A DNA stretch of 64,000 nucleotides from Sphingobacterium nematocida. Its GTDB lineage: Bacteria > Bacteroidota > Bacteroidia > Sphingobacteriales > Sphingobacteriaceae. Below the pieces are notes generated by a model that saw only the letters and a program-made list of their open reading frames with translations, did not search any database and was not told where the DNA came from. Below are positions 47,001-55,450 of the stretch, piece by piece (within the stretch, counting starts at the first letter, position 1; each line of letters opens with the position of its first letter). The stretch spans positions 89,452 to 153,451 of the forward strand of contig NZ_FUZF01000012.1 in the NCBI RefSeq assembly GCF_900168125.1, read 5' to 3'. Both the position numbers and the translations under genes were made by a program.

Positions 47001-47351
47001 CGATTAGAGAATGAGCAACAGCTGACTGCGTTCGAAAAAGAACTTGAAGATCGTTTTGGTCCTATCCCTAGTCAGGTATTTGAGCTATTTAATACACTTC
47101 GACTTCAATGGTTGGGCAAGGAAATAGGGTTCGAAAAAATATCGTTCAAAAAGCAAACACTCAAAGGATATTTCGTTAATAACCCGAAGTCTACATACTT
47201 TGAATCTGCTCAATTTGGAAAAGTATTAGAATTTGTACAACACCATCCCAGCATCAGCAACCTGAAAGAGGTTAAGGGACAACTTCGATTGGCTTTGAGC
47301 AACGTCAACACAATCGAATATGCACTCAACTTACTAAAAGAAATGCTATAA
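44016..47351 (+). CDS. mfd: Transcription-repair coupling factor Mfd
   Basis: 1111 aa from a GTG at 44016. UvrB-like N-terminal part, the RNAP-interaction domain (LKPGDYITHIDHGVGKYAGLE), the SF2 translocase with Walker A GDVGFGKTEVA, DEEQ box IIDEEQKFG, and TRG motif region; C-terminal TRCF domain. It removes RNA polymerase stalled at lesions and recruits UvrA. No downstream gene is on its transcript because a strong terminator follows. Confidence 0.97.
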   Translation: MGIQEILSQYAKTEQVNSLISSIQQKNPKVQLKGLVGSSDAMIAAAAYGLEERPYIFILPTHEEASYFLSDLESLFDKQILFFPASYRKAFEFTQLDSAHVLQRAETLSSLNRNTGLPRIVVTYPEAIAEKVINRSDLEKNTLPITQNTKLGIDFINEFLYEYDFERVDFVYEPGQFAIRGGIVDIFSFSNDLPYRIEFFGDEIESIRTFDIETQLSVSKIHTVTIVPNVQAKFLANNHISLLEYIDKSAVIWIKDVQFTLDIISNGYKKASQFWKALSDIDIKNNPEWVDPRFTFTDDKNFGSLLFEFPNVEFGKQFFFKPDHSIQFDTHPQPSFNKDFNLLIHNFKENESKKISNLIFSDSTKQIERIYAILEDLDKTVSFTPIYQALREGFRDDLIQLACYTDHQIFDRYYKYKRKKGYERSQAITLKELRDLKPGDYITHIDHGVGKYAGLEKIDVSGKTQEMIRLIYADNDLLYVNINSLNRISKYSGKEGTVPKMNKLGTDAWDKLKKTTKKKVKDIARDLIKLYAIRKAQTGNAFSPDTYLQKELEASFIYEDTPDQEKSTADVKRDMESPHPMDRLVCGDVGFGKTEVAIRAAFKAVADSKQVAVLVPTTILALQHFRTFSERLKGLPANIDYINRFKTTKQIKETLKKLEEGKIDIIIGTHRLVSKDVKFKDLGLMIIDEEQKFGVSVKEKLKVMRANVDSLTLTATPIPRTLHFSLMGARDLSIISTPPPNRQPVQTELHVFNETLIQESVSFELDRGGQVFFIHNRVADLKQLGAMIQKLVPGARVGVAHGQLEGDDLEDVMLKFINHDFDVLVATTIIEAGLDIPNANTIIINHAHMFGLSDLHQMRGRVGRSNKKAFCYLLSPPLSTLTPEAYKRLSAIEEFSELGSGFNVAMRDLDIRGSGNLLGAEQSGFIAEIGFEMYNKILDEAVQELKDDEFSDLFADEQNRKYVTFTQIDTDLEVLIPDEYVTNISERYNLYNEIARLENEQQLTAFEKELEDRFGPIPSQVFELFNTLRLQWLGKEIGFEKISFKKQTLKGYFVNNPKSTYFESAQFGKVLEFVQHHPSISNLKEVKGQLRLALSNVNTIEYALNLLKEML

Positions 47352-47356
47352 AAAAA

Positions 47357-47391
47357 GGGGCTTTTTGACAAATCAAAAAGCCCCTTTTTTT
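47357..47391. terminator. Bidirectional terminator between mfd and the TlpA-like gene
   Basis: Stem of 12 bp (47357-47368 with 47373-47384), 4-nt loop, with T-tracts on both strands. It serves mfd (plus) and the thioredoxin gene (minus). Confidence 0.9.
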
Positions 47392-48517
47392 AATTTAACA
47401 ATTCGGCAAGCTTAGCCTCCAACGCCTCACCACGCAAGTTCGAAGCAACTATTTTTCCTTCCCTATCCAAAAGATAATTCTGCGGAATACCTTTGATAGC
47501 ATACAGTTCTACAACGATAGATTTCCACCCCTGCAAATCCGAAACGTGCTGCCACTGCCCTAATTTATCATCTTCAATAGCCTTAATCCAAGCATCCTTT
47601 TTTCCGGGGTTATCCAAAGATACACCGAAGACAGTAAAACCTTTATCTTTAAATTTATTATATGCAGCCACTACATAAGGATTTTCATGTCTACATGGTC
47701 CACACCAAGATGCCCAAAAGTCAACAAGAACATACTGACCTTTAAGTGATGAAAGAGAAATGTCTTTTCCCGTTGTGTCTGGCAATGTAAAATCTGGAGC
47801 AGGCATTCCCACAGCAAGCTTACGCATCGATAGAATCTTTTCACTTAGCGCTTTCCCTTTAGCCGTTGACTTCAATGAAGCCGAAAGCGCTTTAAACTTA
47901 CCTTCCAACTCAAGAACATTTTCAGGGCTTATTTTTTCATCCAATAGCGTTAACGTGACATAACTATTTGGGTTCGCATCAATATACTCTTTGTCAATCA
48001 CCTCTTGCTTCTCATAGATTTCTTGTGCCTTATTCTGTAAGGAAGCAATAAAGCTTTCGTCACTTTTCTGTTCGTCGCTTGCTGCATAAAACTCCTTATT
48101 CAAGGCATCCATAGCACTAGATAACTCCTTGCCTGCCGATTGATATTTTGCAAACTCGTCATTAATAGAATTACCCGAAACCTTTGCGTCTTTCAATGTA
48201 TTCCCAACAACAGAAATCACCCCGTTGGAAAGATACACGGACCCAAAATCTGGACCTTGAAGTTGGCGAAGAGCCTTGCCTTCTGGTGAAATGATTAAAT
48301 AAGCCTGCGAGGGCTCGTCGACCACGCCGTTAAATTTAAATTCACCATTAGAAATAGTGGCAGAATCAAGTTTTTCTTGCCCCTTCTCTCTATACTGCAT
48401 ATATACTTTAGCTGGACTATTAAGGGTTCCGACTTTACCTTTTATCGTGTATTGTTCCTGAGCAAAAATTAGTGTCGGCAATATTGCCACACTACACATC
48501 AACATTTTCTTCATCAT
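47390..48517 (-). CDS. TlpA-like thioredoxin with N-terminal DUF4369
   Basis: 375 aa with a signal peptide (about residues 1-19). DUF4369-type beta domain at about 22-115, a helical linker, and a thioredoxin domain with the redox motif WCGPC (Cys272, Cys275). Such proteins reduce or oxidise disulfides in the periplasm. A second Met at 48514 is an alternative start. It stands alone. Confidence 0.92.
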   Translation of the reverse strand: MMKKMLMCSVAILPTLIFAQEQYTIKGKVGTLNSPAKVYMQYREKGQEKLDSATISNGEFKFNGVVDEPSQAYLIISPEGKALRQLQGPDFGSVYLSNGVISVVGNTLKDAKVSGNSINDEFAKYQSAGKELSSAMDALNKEFYAASDEQKSDESFIASLQNKAQEIYEKQEVIDKEYIDANPNSYVTLTLLDEKISPENVLELEGKFKALSASLKSTAKGKALSEKILSMRKLAVGMPAPDFTLPDTTGKDISLSSLKGQYVLVDFWASWCGPCRHENPYVVAAYNKFKDKGFTVFGVSLDNPGKKDAWIKAIEDDKLGQWQHVSDLQGWKSIVVELYAIKGIPQNYLLDREGKIVASNLRGEALEAKLAELLN

Positions 48518-48567
48518 TATTATAATATTCTATACTTTAACTAACGTTCCTTAATTCTATTTTAGTA

Positions 48568-49380
48568 TTACCATCTTCCACTAGCTCCTCCACCGCCAAA
48601 GCCGCCACCTCCGAAACCTCCAAAACCACCTCCGCCGCCAAAGCCGCCTCCTCTATCAGAATCATCCCTTGAGCCACCACCCAATCCGCTCAACAACATC
48701 CACCAAAAAAGATCTGAAGACCCTTTACCATCAATTATACGACGCCCCTTATTGCGACCACCACCGCCCTTAGAAATCAATGCTATTACAACAAAAACAA
48801 TAATGATAAGTACCACTCCTCCTAAACGTCCTCCCTCTGATTTTGAAGAATCTTTGGGTTCAGCCTTATATTCGCCTTTTGTGTAAGAAATTATGGAACT
48901 AGTTGCGGCATTTAACCCACTATAGTAGTTTCCCGAACGAAAAGCTGGTTTAATATCATTTTCGATAATCCGATAAGCGATAGCATCCGGTAATGCGCCT
49001 TCGATACCATAACCAGTCTGAATAGTTACAGCCCTATCCCCAATAGCTGCCAATACCATAACACCGTTGTTATACTTCTTACTCCCGACTCCCCATTTCT
49101 GAGCTAATCGGACGGCATAATCGGCTACATCGTAACCTTCCGTAGAGTTAACCAATACAACAGCTATTTGTGTGGAAGTACTGTCATCAAATGCGACTAG
49201 CTTACGCTCCAACGCCTGAATTTCTTCAGATGTCAAGGTGTTCGTATAGTCCGTGACCAGCGTTTTAGATACTGGAGGAAAATCCTGTGCCACAGCAACA
49301 GATACTCCGATAAAGAAGAGCACGAATAATGTGCTCTTCTTTAATACTAACGAATAAAAGCTTCTTCTCTGATTTCTCAT
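48568..49380 (-). CDS. TPM-domain protein with glycine-rich tail (YgcG-like)
   Basis: 270 aa: signal peptide, TPM domain at about residues 40-165 (TNTLTSEEIQALERKLVAFDDSTSTQIAVVLV in pieces), a membrane helix at about 183-200 (VVLIIIVFVVIALI), and a C-terminal tail of Gly, Phe and Ser. This matches the YgcG family. It belongs to the operon lemA, TPM, TPM. The tail length varies in the family and may be flexible. Confidence 0.9.
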   Translation of the reverse strand: MRNQRRSFYSLVLKKSTLFVLFFIGVSVAVAQDFPPVSKTLVTDYTNTLTSEEIQALERKLVAFDDSTSTQIAVVLVNSTEGYDVADYAVRLAQKWGVGSKKYNNGVMVLAAIGDRAVTIQTGYGIEGALPDAIAYRIIENDIKPAFRSGNYYSGLNAATSSIISYTKGEYKAEPKDSSKSEGGRLGGVVLIIIVFVVIALISKGGGGRNKGRRIIDGKGSSDLFWWMLLSGLGGGSRDDSDRGGGFGGGGGFGGFGGGGFGGGGASGRW

Positions 49381-49405
49381 TGAAATAGTTTATGTGGGTA
49401 CATAC

Positions 49406-49840
49406 CTAATGTTTACCGAAATGTACCTCATTCGGTAACTCATTAATATCGTCCTCTTGTTTTGGAAAAAAATGATGTAATTGCTCCCCTGCTTCATGCA
49501 CGCCTTCAATAATACCTCGCAAAAAATCACCGGTCCTAAAATGAGGTAACATACGCTCTTTAGTAAGCTCCCAAAAATCCTCAGAAACCCGGCTATGAAT
49601 CCCAATATCACCAATAATAGCAAACTGATGATCCACAACAGCTAAATAGATTAACACACCATTACGAAGAACAGTCTTATGCATATCCAATTCCTCAAAG
49701 TATTGTGTTGCCTTTTGAATTGCTGTCATATCTCCGGCAATATTTTCTACAACGACACGTATCTCTCCGGAGGTTCTATTCTCTGCCCTACTTACAGCAT
49801 GAGCAATTTGCTCCTGCTCTTCTGTATTCAATATTGACAT
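49406..49840 (-). CDS. TPM-domain protein, short soluble form
   Basis: 144 aa from ATG 49840; the frame to 49888 is not preferred since it lacks family sequence. It is a TPM domain without signal peptide: NRTSGEIRVVVENIAGD and the AIIGDIGIHSRV segment are typical. Such short forms are paired with the membrane TPM protein in Bacteroidota. The gap to the next gene is 25 nt. Confidence 0.88.
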   Translation of the reverse strand: MSILNTEEQEQIAHAVSRAENRTSGEIRVVVENIAGDMTAIQKATQYFEELDMHKTVLRNGVLIYLAVVDHQFAIIGDIGIHSRVSEDFWELTKERMLPHFRTGDFLRGIIEGVHEAGEQLHHFFPKQEDDINELPNEVHFGKH

Positions 49841-49931
49841 AATACCGAGATTTAATAACAAAAAAGAAAGATGAATACTGGCCTGCAATACCCATCTTAC
49901 ATTAATCTTTTAAAGAAATTCGTTTAAAACA

Positions 49932-50510
49932 CTAAAACGAGACAGTCGGTGCTTTATCAGAGCCCTCAGCCGCTTTAAAGGTTCCTTTTGCTTTAAAACC
50001 AAACATTCCTGCGACAATGTTATTTGGAAAACTTCTTACTGTGGTATTGTAATCTTGTACAGCCTCATTATACGATCGGCGTTCTACAGAAATACGATTC
50101 TCCGTTCCTTCTAATTGTGCTTGCAACTCTTGAAAATTTGAATTTGCCTTCAAATCAGGGTAGGCCTCCACACTAACCAACAATCTACCAATGGATTGCG
50201 ACAAATCGTCCTGGGTCTTTTGATATTCTGCAATTGCTTCTTCCGAAAGATTATCGGCATTGACCGTTACAGATGTCGCTTTTGCTCTTGCTTCAACCAC
50301 CGCAGTCAAAGTTCCCTGCTCATGCTGAGCTGCCCCTTTAACTGTAGAAACAAGGTTAGGAATCAAATCCGCGCGACGTTGGTAGGCATTTTCTACCTGA
50401 GCCCATTTTCCTTTAACATTTTCATCTTTAGAGACCATGGTATTATAACCGCAAGAGCTAAATGAAAGCGCGGTAAATAATCCAACAATTGCAATTAATA
50501 ATCTTTTCAT
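49932..50510 (-). CDS. lemA: LemA-family lipoprotein
   Basis: 192 aa from ATG 50510 (50525 also possible). Signal with lipobox SFSSC; the mature chain has the LemA signature WAQVENAYQRRADLIPNLV and helix (EQGTLTAVVEARAKAT). LemA proteins form a long helical bundle at the membrane. It is the first gene of the LemA/TPM/TPM operon; a sigma-54-like box lies about 150 nt upstream. Confidence 0.93.
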   Translation of the reverse strand: MKRLLIAIVGLFTALSFSSCGYNTMVSKDENVKGKWAQVENAYQRRADLIPNLVSTVKGAAQHEQGTLTAVVEARAKATSVTVNADNLSEEAIAEYQKTQDDLSQSIGRLLVSVEAYPDLKANSNFQELQAQLEGTENRISVERRSYNEAVQDYNTTVRSFPNNIVAGMFGFKAKGTFKAAEGSDKAPTVSF

Positions 50511-50663
50511 GTGTACTATTTTCATCAGAATAATTTGTTTTCTACTCCTATAAAGGTATCATAAATTAATTCACTCATATATAGAAATAAGATTCTTAAT
50601 AGCATGACAACTTCAGTCTTGTTTTTTAAAAATACAAATTACTTTTTAATTTCAAACTAGAGA

Positions 50664-50680
50664 AACAAAGCAAATGCCAA
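50664..50680 (-). promoter_or_regulatory. Sigma-54-like promoter box before lemA
   Basis: Minus strand TTGGCATTTGCTTTGTT, identical over 17 nt to the box before the OmpA-like gene (23761-23777). The -24 TGGCA and -12 TTG(T) are correctly spaced. The start codon is about 150 nt downstream. Confidence 0.5.
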
Positions 50681-50713
50681 CTTTTTAATATAGATATATG
50701 TCTGTTAAATTGT

Positions 50714-50721
50714 TACTTTTG
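50714..50721 (+). promoter_or_regulatory. -7 box TACTTTTG before the FAD oxidoreductase
   Basis: TAnnTTTG match 36 nt before the ATG at 50758. The -33 region is T-rich but lacks a clear TTTG. Confidence 0.5.
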
Positions 50722-50757
50722 CACCTATTGTGGGATAAAAACCCAACTTAACACCCT

Positions 50758-52305
50758 ATGCAGAAAGAGATTGAATTGGCGATAAGCCCTGACTTCATAC
50801 GAGACGAGAATCATATTATCCAACAAGGATCCCTAAAATTAAAAGTGGACCGTAAACGGATTAAGGGTATATATATTCGCAAACGCTCAATAGATGCACG
50901 TGCTCGTACGGTAGTTTACCGTGTGCGGGTAGTATTCTTCATTGATGAAGACCCAGCACCTTTATCTTTTAAATCAGACCTTAAACAAGTGGATGACGCG
51001 AGGTCGGTGGTCATTATAGGTGCTGGACCGGCTGGCTTATTCGCAGCCTATCGGTGCTTAGAGCTCGGATTGAAACCAATCGTATTGGAACGTGGCAAGC
51101 CCGTCCGTGAGCGTCGAAGAGACCTCGCCAAAATCAATCGAGAAGGATTCGTTAATACAGAATCTAACTACTGTTTTGGTGAAGGAGGAGCAGGAACCTA
51201 CTCCGACGGAAAATTGTACACCCGATCCGATAAAAGGGGCGATGTAAACAAAGTACTCTCCATCTTTGTCGAGCATGGCGCGGATCAAGACATACTCATT
51301 GATGCCCGTCCTCATATCGGCACAAACAAGCTCCCACATATCATCGAAGATATGCGTCAACGTATTCAAGAGATGGGTGGAGAAGTACACTTCGACAGTA
51401 AAGTAGATGACATCTATACCCAATTTGATGAAGTCACAGCTGTTTCAACAGCCGATGGCAAACGGTTTGATACCAAACATGTTATTCTGGCCACAGGACA
51501 TTCCGCTAGAGATATCTACGAATTATTCCGGAAGAAGAAATGGCACTTAGAAGCAAAGCCATTTGCTTTGGGTGTACGGATAGAACACCCACAAAGCATA
51601 ATTGACCAAGCGCAATACCATTGTAGTACGCGTCACGAAAACCTTCCGCCTGCGTATTACAGTCTGGTCGAACAGGTAAACGGCAGGGGTGTCTTCTCAT
51701 TCTGTATGTGCCCAGGAGGAATTATAGCTCCTTGTGCAACAGATCCGAATGAGATTGTGGTAAATGGCTGGTCGCCATCGAAAAGGAACAACCCTACAGC
51801 CAACTCAGGCACAGTCATACAGATTAGTCTAGAAGACGTTCCAAATACAGCACATGACCCATTTGCACTTTTAGATTTTCAAAGACAAGTCGAACAAAAA
51901 GCATTCGAATTCGGAGGTGGCAATCTAATGGCACCAGCGCAACGGATGGTCGATTTTGTCGAAAATAGAATCTCTACCGATCTACCCCTAAATTCGTACA
52001 AACCGGGGACAAAATCGGTCAACCTCAACGAAGTTCTACCCGATTTTGTCCATCAAGCACTTCGAGGTGCCCTTCCGATCTTCGGAAAAAAAATGAAAGG
52101 GTACTATACGAACGAAGCGATCTTAGTCGGAGTCGAATCGAGGACATCGGCACCAATACGTATTCCTCGTGACCCTAACACCCTGCAACATACAGAGATA
52201 AAAGGTCTTTATCCCTGTGCCGAAGGTGCTGGCTATGCCGGAGGCATTGTCTCTGCTGCTATAGACGGAATAAACTGTGTAGACGCTATACACAGATTAC
52301 AATAA
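50758..52305 (+). CDS. NAD(P)/FAD-dependent oxidoreductase
   Basis: 515 aa. After an about 80-residue N-terminal domain the FAD-binding motif VIIGAGPAGLFAAYRC starts near residue 85, followed by RGKPVRERRRD, CFGEGGAGTYSDGKLYTR and the C-terminal YPCAEGAGYAGGIVSAAIDG. This is the uncharacterised group of about 515-aa FAD oxidoreductases wide in Bacteroidota. The reaction is unknown. Confidence 0.88.
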   Translation: MQKEIELAISPDFIRDENHIIQQGSLKLKVDRKRIKGIYIRKRSIDARARTVVYRVRVVFFIDEDPAPLSFKSDLKQVDDARSVVIIGAGPAGLFAAYRCLELGLKPIVLERGKPVRERRRDLAKINREGFVNTESNYCFGEGGAGTYSDGKLYTRSDKRGDVNKVLSIFVEHGADQDILIDARPHIGTNKLPHIIEDMRQRIQEMGGEVHFDSKVDDIYTQFDEVTAVSTADGKRFDTKHVILATGHSARDIYELFRKKKWHLEAKPFALGVRIEHPQSIIDQAQYHCSTRHENLPPAYYSLVEQVNGRGVFSFCMCPGGIIAPCATDPNEIVVNGWSPSKRNNPTANSGTVIQISLEDVPNTAHDPFALLDFQRQVEQKAFEFGGGNLMAPAQRMVDFVENRISTDLPLNSYKPGTKSVNLNEVLPDFVHQALRGALPIFGKKMKGYYTNEAILVGVESRTSAPIRIPRDPNTLQHTEIKGLYPCAEGAGYAGGIVSAAIDGINCVDAIHRLQ

Positions 52306-52322
52306 GTATTTTACTATTCTTC

Positions 52323-52353
52323 TTGACAAGAATAGTAAAATAGCTTATTTTTG
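52323..52353 (+). promoter_or_regulatory. tRNA-Gly promoter
   Basis: TTG at 52323-52325 and TATTTTTG at 52346-52353, 20-nt spacer, 13 nt before the tRNA. Confidence 0.7.
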
Positions 52354-52366
52354 TATCACAAAACAA

Positions 52367-52439
52367 GCGAAAGTAGCTCAGTTGGTAGAGCACAACCTTG
52401 CCAAGGTTGGGGTCGCGAGTTCGAATCTCGTCTTTCGCT
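52367..52439 (+). tRNA. tRNA-Gly (anticodon GCC)
   Basis: 73-nt cloverleaf: acceptor GCGAAAG with CTTTCGC, anticodon stem CAACC/GGTTG with loop TTGCCAA, anticodon GCC at 52400-52402, T-arm AGTTCGAATCT. Discriminator T; CCA not encoded. Confidence 0.96.
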
Positions 52440-52441
52440 CT

Positions 52442-52482
52442 AAAAAAGGTTTTATCAGGATATCCGATAAAACCTTTTTTTA
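52442..52482 (+). terminator. Terminator after tRNA-Gly
   Basis: AAAAAAGGTTTTATC at 52442-52456 pairs with 52465-52479, followed by Ts. Confidence 0.92.
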
Positions 52483-52536
52483 TTTTTGATAATTATCCAT
52501 ATAACACAAATACTACAACCTGTAAAAACACTGTCT

Positions 52537-53802
52537 TTACCTATCCATTTTCAAAGAATTGTGCTTTTCAGCAGTTTCATCTTTCTTAATTCCTCCTAAG
52601 CGCATTACTGAAGGCGTCATAAACGATAAGACCCCAACAATCCCCATAGCCACACCAGATATAATAAAAGCATTTGCTACGCCGATCTTATCAGCTATAA
52701 TTCCCGTAAACAATAAACCGATTATACTAGGTAAAATAGCTAAGCTAAAATATAAGGAAAACACACGTCCTAACATTTCAGCCTTTACTTGCTCTTGTAT
52801 GATAGTCATAAACGCTGCCGAAAAGACAGACATAGACATCCCTCCAATTCCGGTTATTAGAACAAATCCATAGAACCAACCAGCAGGAAATATACCCGAA
52901 AACACAAATGTTGCTCCCAAGGCAATATGCATCATATTGACCAACATTATTTTAGAAAAAGAAACCTTTGAGCTCCCCAATAAAGCACCTCCAATCAACA
53001 TACCTACCCCCCAGATGACCTCTATAACACTCATCTCCCATTTGCCTCCTCCGTAGTGGTCAATAGTCAAGAGCGGAAACATTATCGCTACCGGCATCAC
53101 ACAAAATGTGGCCAGCATAGCATATAAAAATAACAAGCTAAGCCCTTTATTTCTATATATGGCCTGTAGACCGATGTTTAAATCTGCAATAACTCCTGAA
53201 ATACTAGCTTTAGAAGTCTCTGTAACAAGGCGCGGGATAGTTACAAACAACAATGAGGTGATTGCCAATACTGCTCCGATCACGTCCATATACAACACTT
53301 TGCCTATCGGAAAAAAGGTAATAGCTAGCGTTCCCAAAGCAGGTCCTGCAATACTACTTACCGATTGTAGCATTTGATTAATGCCCGATACCCGCAAAAG
53401 TTGCTCTTTAGGAACAATCAATGGAGCTATAGCCTGCATCGCTGGAGAGTGAAAAGCTGACCCTACAGAACGACAAGCCAAAAGCAAATAAACGAGCGCT
53501 AGATTCGCCTCCCCTTCGACAAAAGCAAACGACATCAAAAAAGTACAGATAGCAATAAAACCATCGGCATAGATCATTACCTTCTTACGATCCCAACGAT
53601 CAATAAATACTCCAGCAAACGGCCCTATCAGTGCCTGCGGTAGCAAACCTGCAATTCCGGAAAAAGCAAGCACCTCCGCAGACTTATAATGCAAGCTTAA
53701 ATATATCATTACAGCGAAATTGACTGCCGAACTACTAAGCATGGACACAAATTGTCCAGCCCAAATGTAAATATAGGTTCGAAACCACCTCTGATCTTTC
53801 AT
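52537..53802 (-). CDS. MFS transporter, MFS_3 / MefA-like
   Basis: 421 aa from ATG 53802 (the frame to 53805 adds a TTG). About 12 membrane helices; the loop after helix 2 has GVFIDRWDRKKVM, the MFS motif A form of the MFS_3 group (enterobactin exporter EntS / macrolide MefA-like). A drug or siderophore exporter is likely; the substrate is unknown. It is not next to a regulator. Confidence 0.88.
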   Translation of the reverse strand: MKDQRWFRTYIYIWAGQFVSMLSSSAVNFAVMIYLSLHYKSAEVLAFSGIAGLLPQALIGPFAGVFIDRWDRKKVMIYADGFIAICTFLMSFAFVEGEANLALVYLLLACRSVGSAFHSPAMQAIAPLIVPKEQLLRVSGINQMLQSVSSIAGPALGTLAITFFPIGKVLYMDVIGAVLAITSLLFVTIPRLVTETSKASISGVIADLNIGLQAIYRNKGLSLLFLYAMLATFCVMPVAIMFPLLTIDHYGGGKWEMSVIEVIWGVGMLIGGALLGSSKVSFSKIMLVNMMHIALGATFVFSGIFPAGWFYGFVLITGIGGMSMSVFSAAFMTIIQEQVKAEMLGRVFSLYFSLAILPSIIGLLFTGIIADKIGVANAFIISGVAMGIVGVLSFMTPSVMRLGGIKKDETAEKHNSLKMDR

Positions 53803-53989
53803 CAAAAAATTATCCTCTATTTTATTATACTCTTCTCATGCAGCAACGAATTAAACAGACTCCACCTGATTAAGCTATTCAACTGCATATTCCAATCGTA
53901 AAGATACATGAGTAGCAATAAAACAATCTATACCTATGAAAAGAAAAAACCTTTAATCAGAATCTCCTCCAGATAACAATATGCAAAAA

Positions 53990-54019
53990 AGCGTCTAAGA
54001 AAAAATCCCTAGACGCTTT
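53990..54019 (-). terminator. Terminator after sufD
   Basis: AAAGCGTCTA pairs with TAGACGCTTT (53989-54019 region) with a 12-nt loop; on the minus strand a T-rich tract follows. Confidence 0.82.
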
Positions 54020-54041
54020 ATATAAACTAAACTACTATTAA

Positions 54042-55349
54042 TTACTTTTTATCTAGCCCCTTAGCTACAAGATCCTCCACGTAAGCTCGTATTACCTCAT
54101 TAGAGAATCTTGAAGTCACATCAAATGCAAAAGCATGAACCAACAATGTACGCGCAGATTCCTCGCCAATACCTCTTGCTCTCAAATAAAACAATGCTTC
54201 ATCATCAAACTGTCCCATAGTACACCCATGAGAACACTTTACATCATCCGCAAAAATTTCTAATTGAGGCTTAGTATTTACTGTTGATTTATCTCCAATC
54301 AACATATTGTTATTCTGTTGGAATGCATTTGTCTTTTGTGCGTCCTCGCGAACAAAAATCTTTCCATTAAACACGGCGGTAGATTCGTCTTGCGGTATAT
54401 TTTTATACCATTCATAGGATTCACAATGTGGTTTCATGTGATCAACAACCGTATGATTATCTACCAACTGTTTATCTGCCAGCAAATTAATGCCGTAGAG
54501 GTGAGACTCTACATTTTCTGCATCCAAACGTACATTGATGTCATTACGAACAAATGAAGCGCCTGGGAAGTTGCAATTGTAATTGTTATATAGACTGTAC
54601 TTTGATTGATAAATCTCTGTATGATTAATATATGAACCCGACGCTGAGGCTAATTGCAGATAATAATGTTGCAACTTCGCGTTTTCGTCTAATACAATCT
54701 CCGTTACTTTATTTTGCAGGTTCTTTGCAGATCCGGCCAATGTAATAAATGATTCAATGATTTCGACTTCAGCATTTGCCTCTAGGACATACAAATTTCT
54801 AGTTTGTGCAAAAAAATCACTGCTTCCTGTTGCTACGTGTACGATCTGAATCGGCTTAGATACAACCTTATTTTTTCCGACAGACAAATAAAGCCCCGAA
54901 GTATGTAAAGCCGTATTTAACGCTACTACAGCACTTCCTGTTTTATCAGCATGTTGCGCAAAATGCTTCTGAAAGTTCAACTCTAATGCGGCCTCTTCGA
55001 TAGGCTTAACAGTCAGACCAATTTCATCCTCCAAAGAAGAAAAAGCTAGCACATATTGTCCATTGATCAACACAATACGATGTGCATCCAACCCTGGGAT
55101 ATCTGCTTGGCTCAAATCCAAATCGGAAACATCTACATCTTCATTCAACAGGTAAGTCTTGTTGATCAAACTGTGGATATTTGTATATTTCCAATCTTCG
55201 TTTTTCACCGTAGGGAAACCCTGTTGCTCGAACTGAGCAAAGGCACCTTTACGTATATCTTTTAGCGATGAAAGTTCATTAGTCGACTCCAACTCTTGAA
55301 AAGTAGAAGCTAACTGTTCGAATAAAGAATTTGCTACTATAGTACTCAT
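54042..55349 (-). CDS. sufD: Fe-S cluster assembly protein SufD
   Basis: 435 aa from ATG 55349 (MSTIVANSLFEQL); the extended frame to 55385 is not supported. Contains the SufB/D beta-helix core; the C-terminal CSHGCTMGQFDDEALFYLRARGIGEESAR is the SufD signature with its conserved His. With SufB and SufC it forms the SufBC2D scaffold. The gene is last in sufB-sufC-sufD. Confidence 0.96.
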   Translation of the reverse strand: MSTIVANSLFEQLASTFQELESTNELSSLKDIRKGAFAQFEQQGFPTVKNEDWKYTNIHSLINKTYLLNEDVDVSDLDLSQADIPGLDAHRIVLINGQYVLAFSSLEDEIGLTVKPIEEAALELNFQKHFAQHADKTGSAVVALNTALHTSGLYLSVGKNKVVSKPIQIVHVATGSSDFFAQTRNLYVLEANAEVEIIESFITLAGSAKNLQNKVTEIVLDENAKLQHYYLQLASASGSYINHTEIYQSKYSLYNNYNCNFPGASFVRNDINVRLDAENVESHLYGINLLADKQLVDNHTVVDHMKPHCESYEWYKNIPQDESTAVFNGKIFVREDAQKTNAFQQNNNMLIGDKSTVNTKPQLEIFADDVKCSHGCTMGQFDDEALFYLRARGIGEESARTLLVHAFAFDVTSRFSNEVIRAYVEDLVAKGLDKK

Positions 55350-55450
55350 GTTATTTTTTATCAACCCACCCATCTCCAAATCCATCTGGGCGGATCTATT
55401 TTTTGTAAACGGCTAGAAACAATATTCAAAGCCTTCGTTGTATATCCCGA

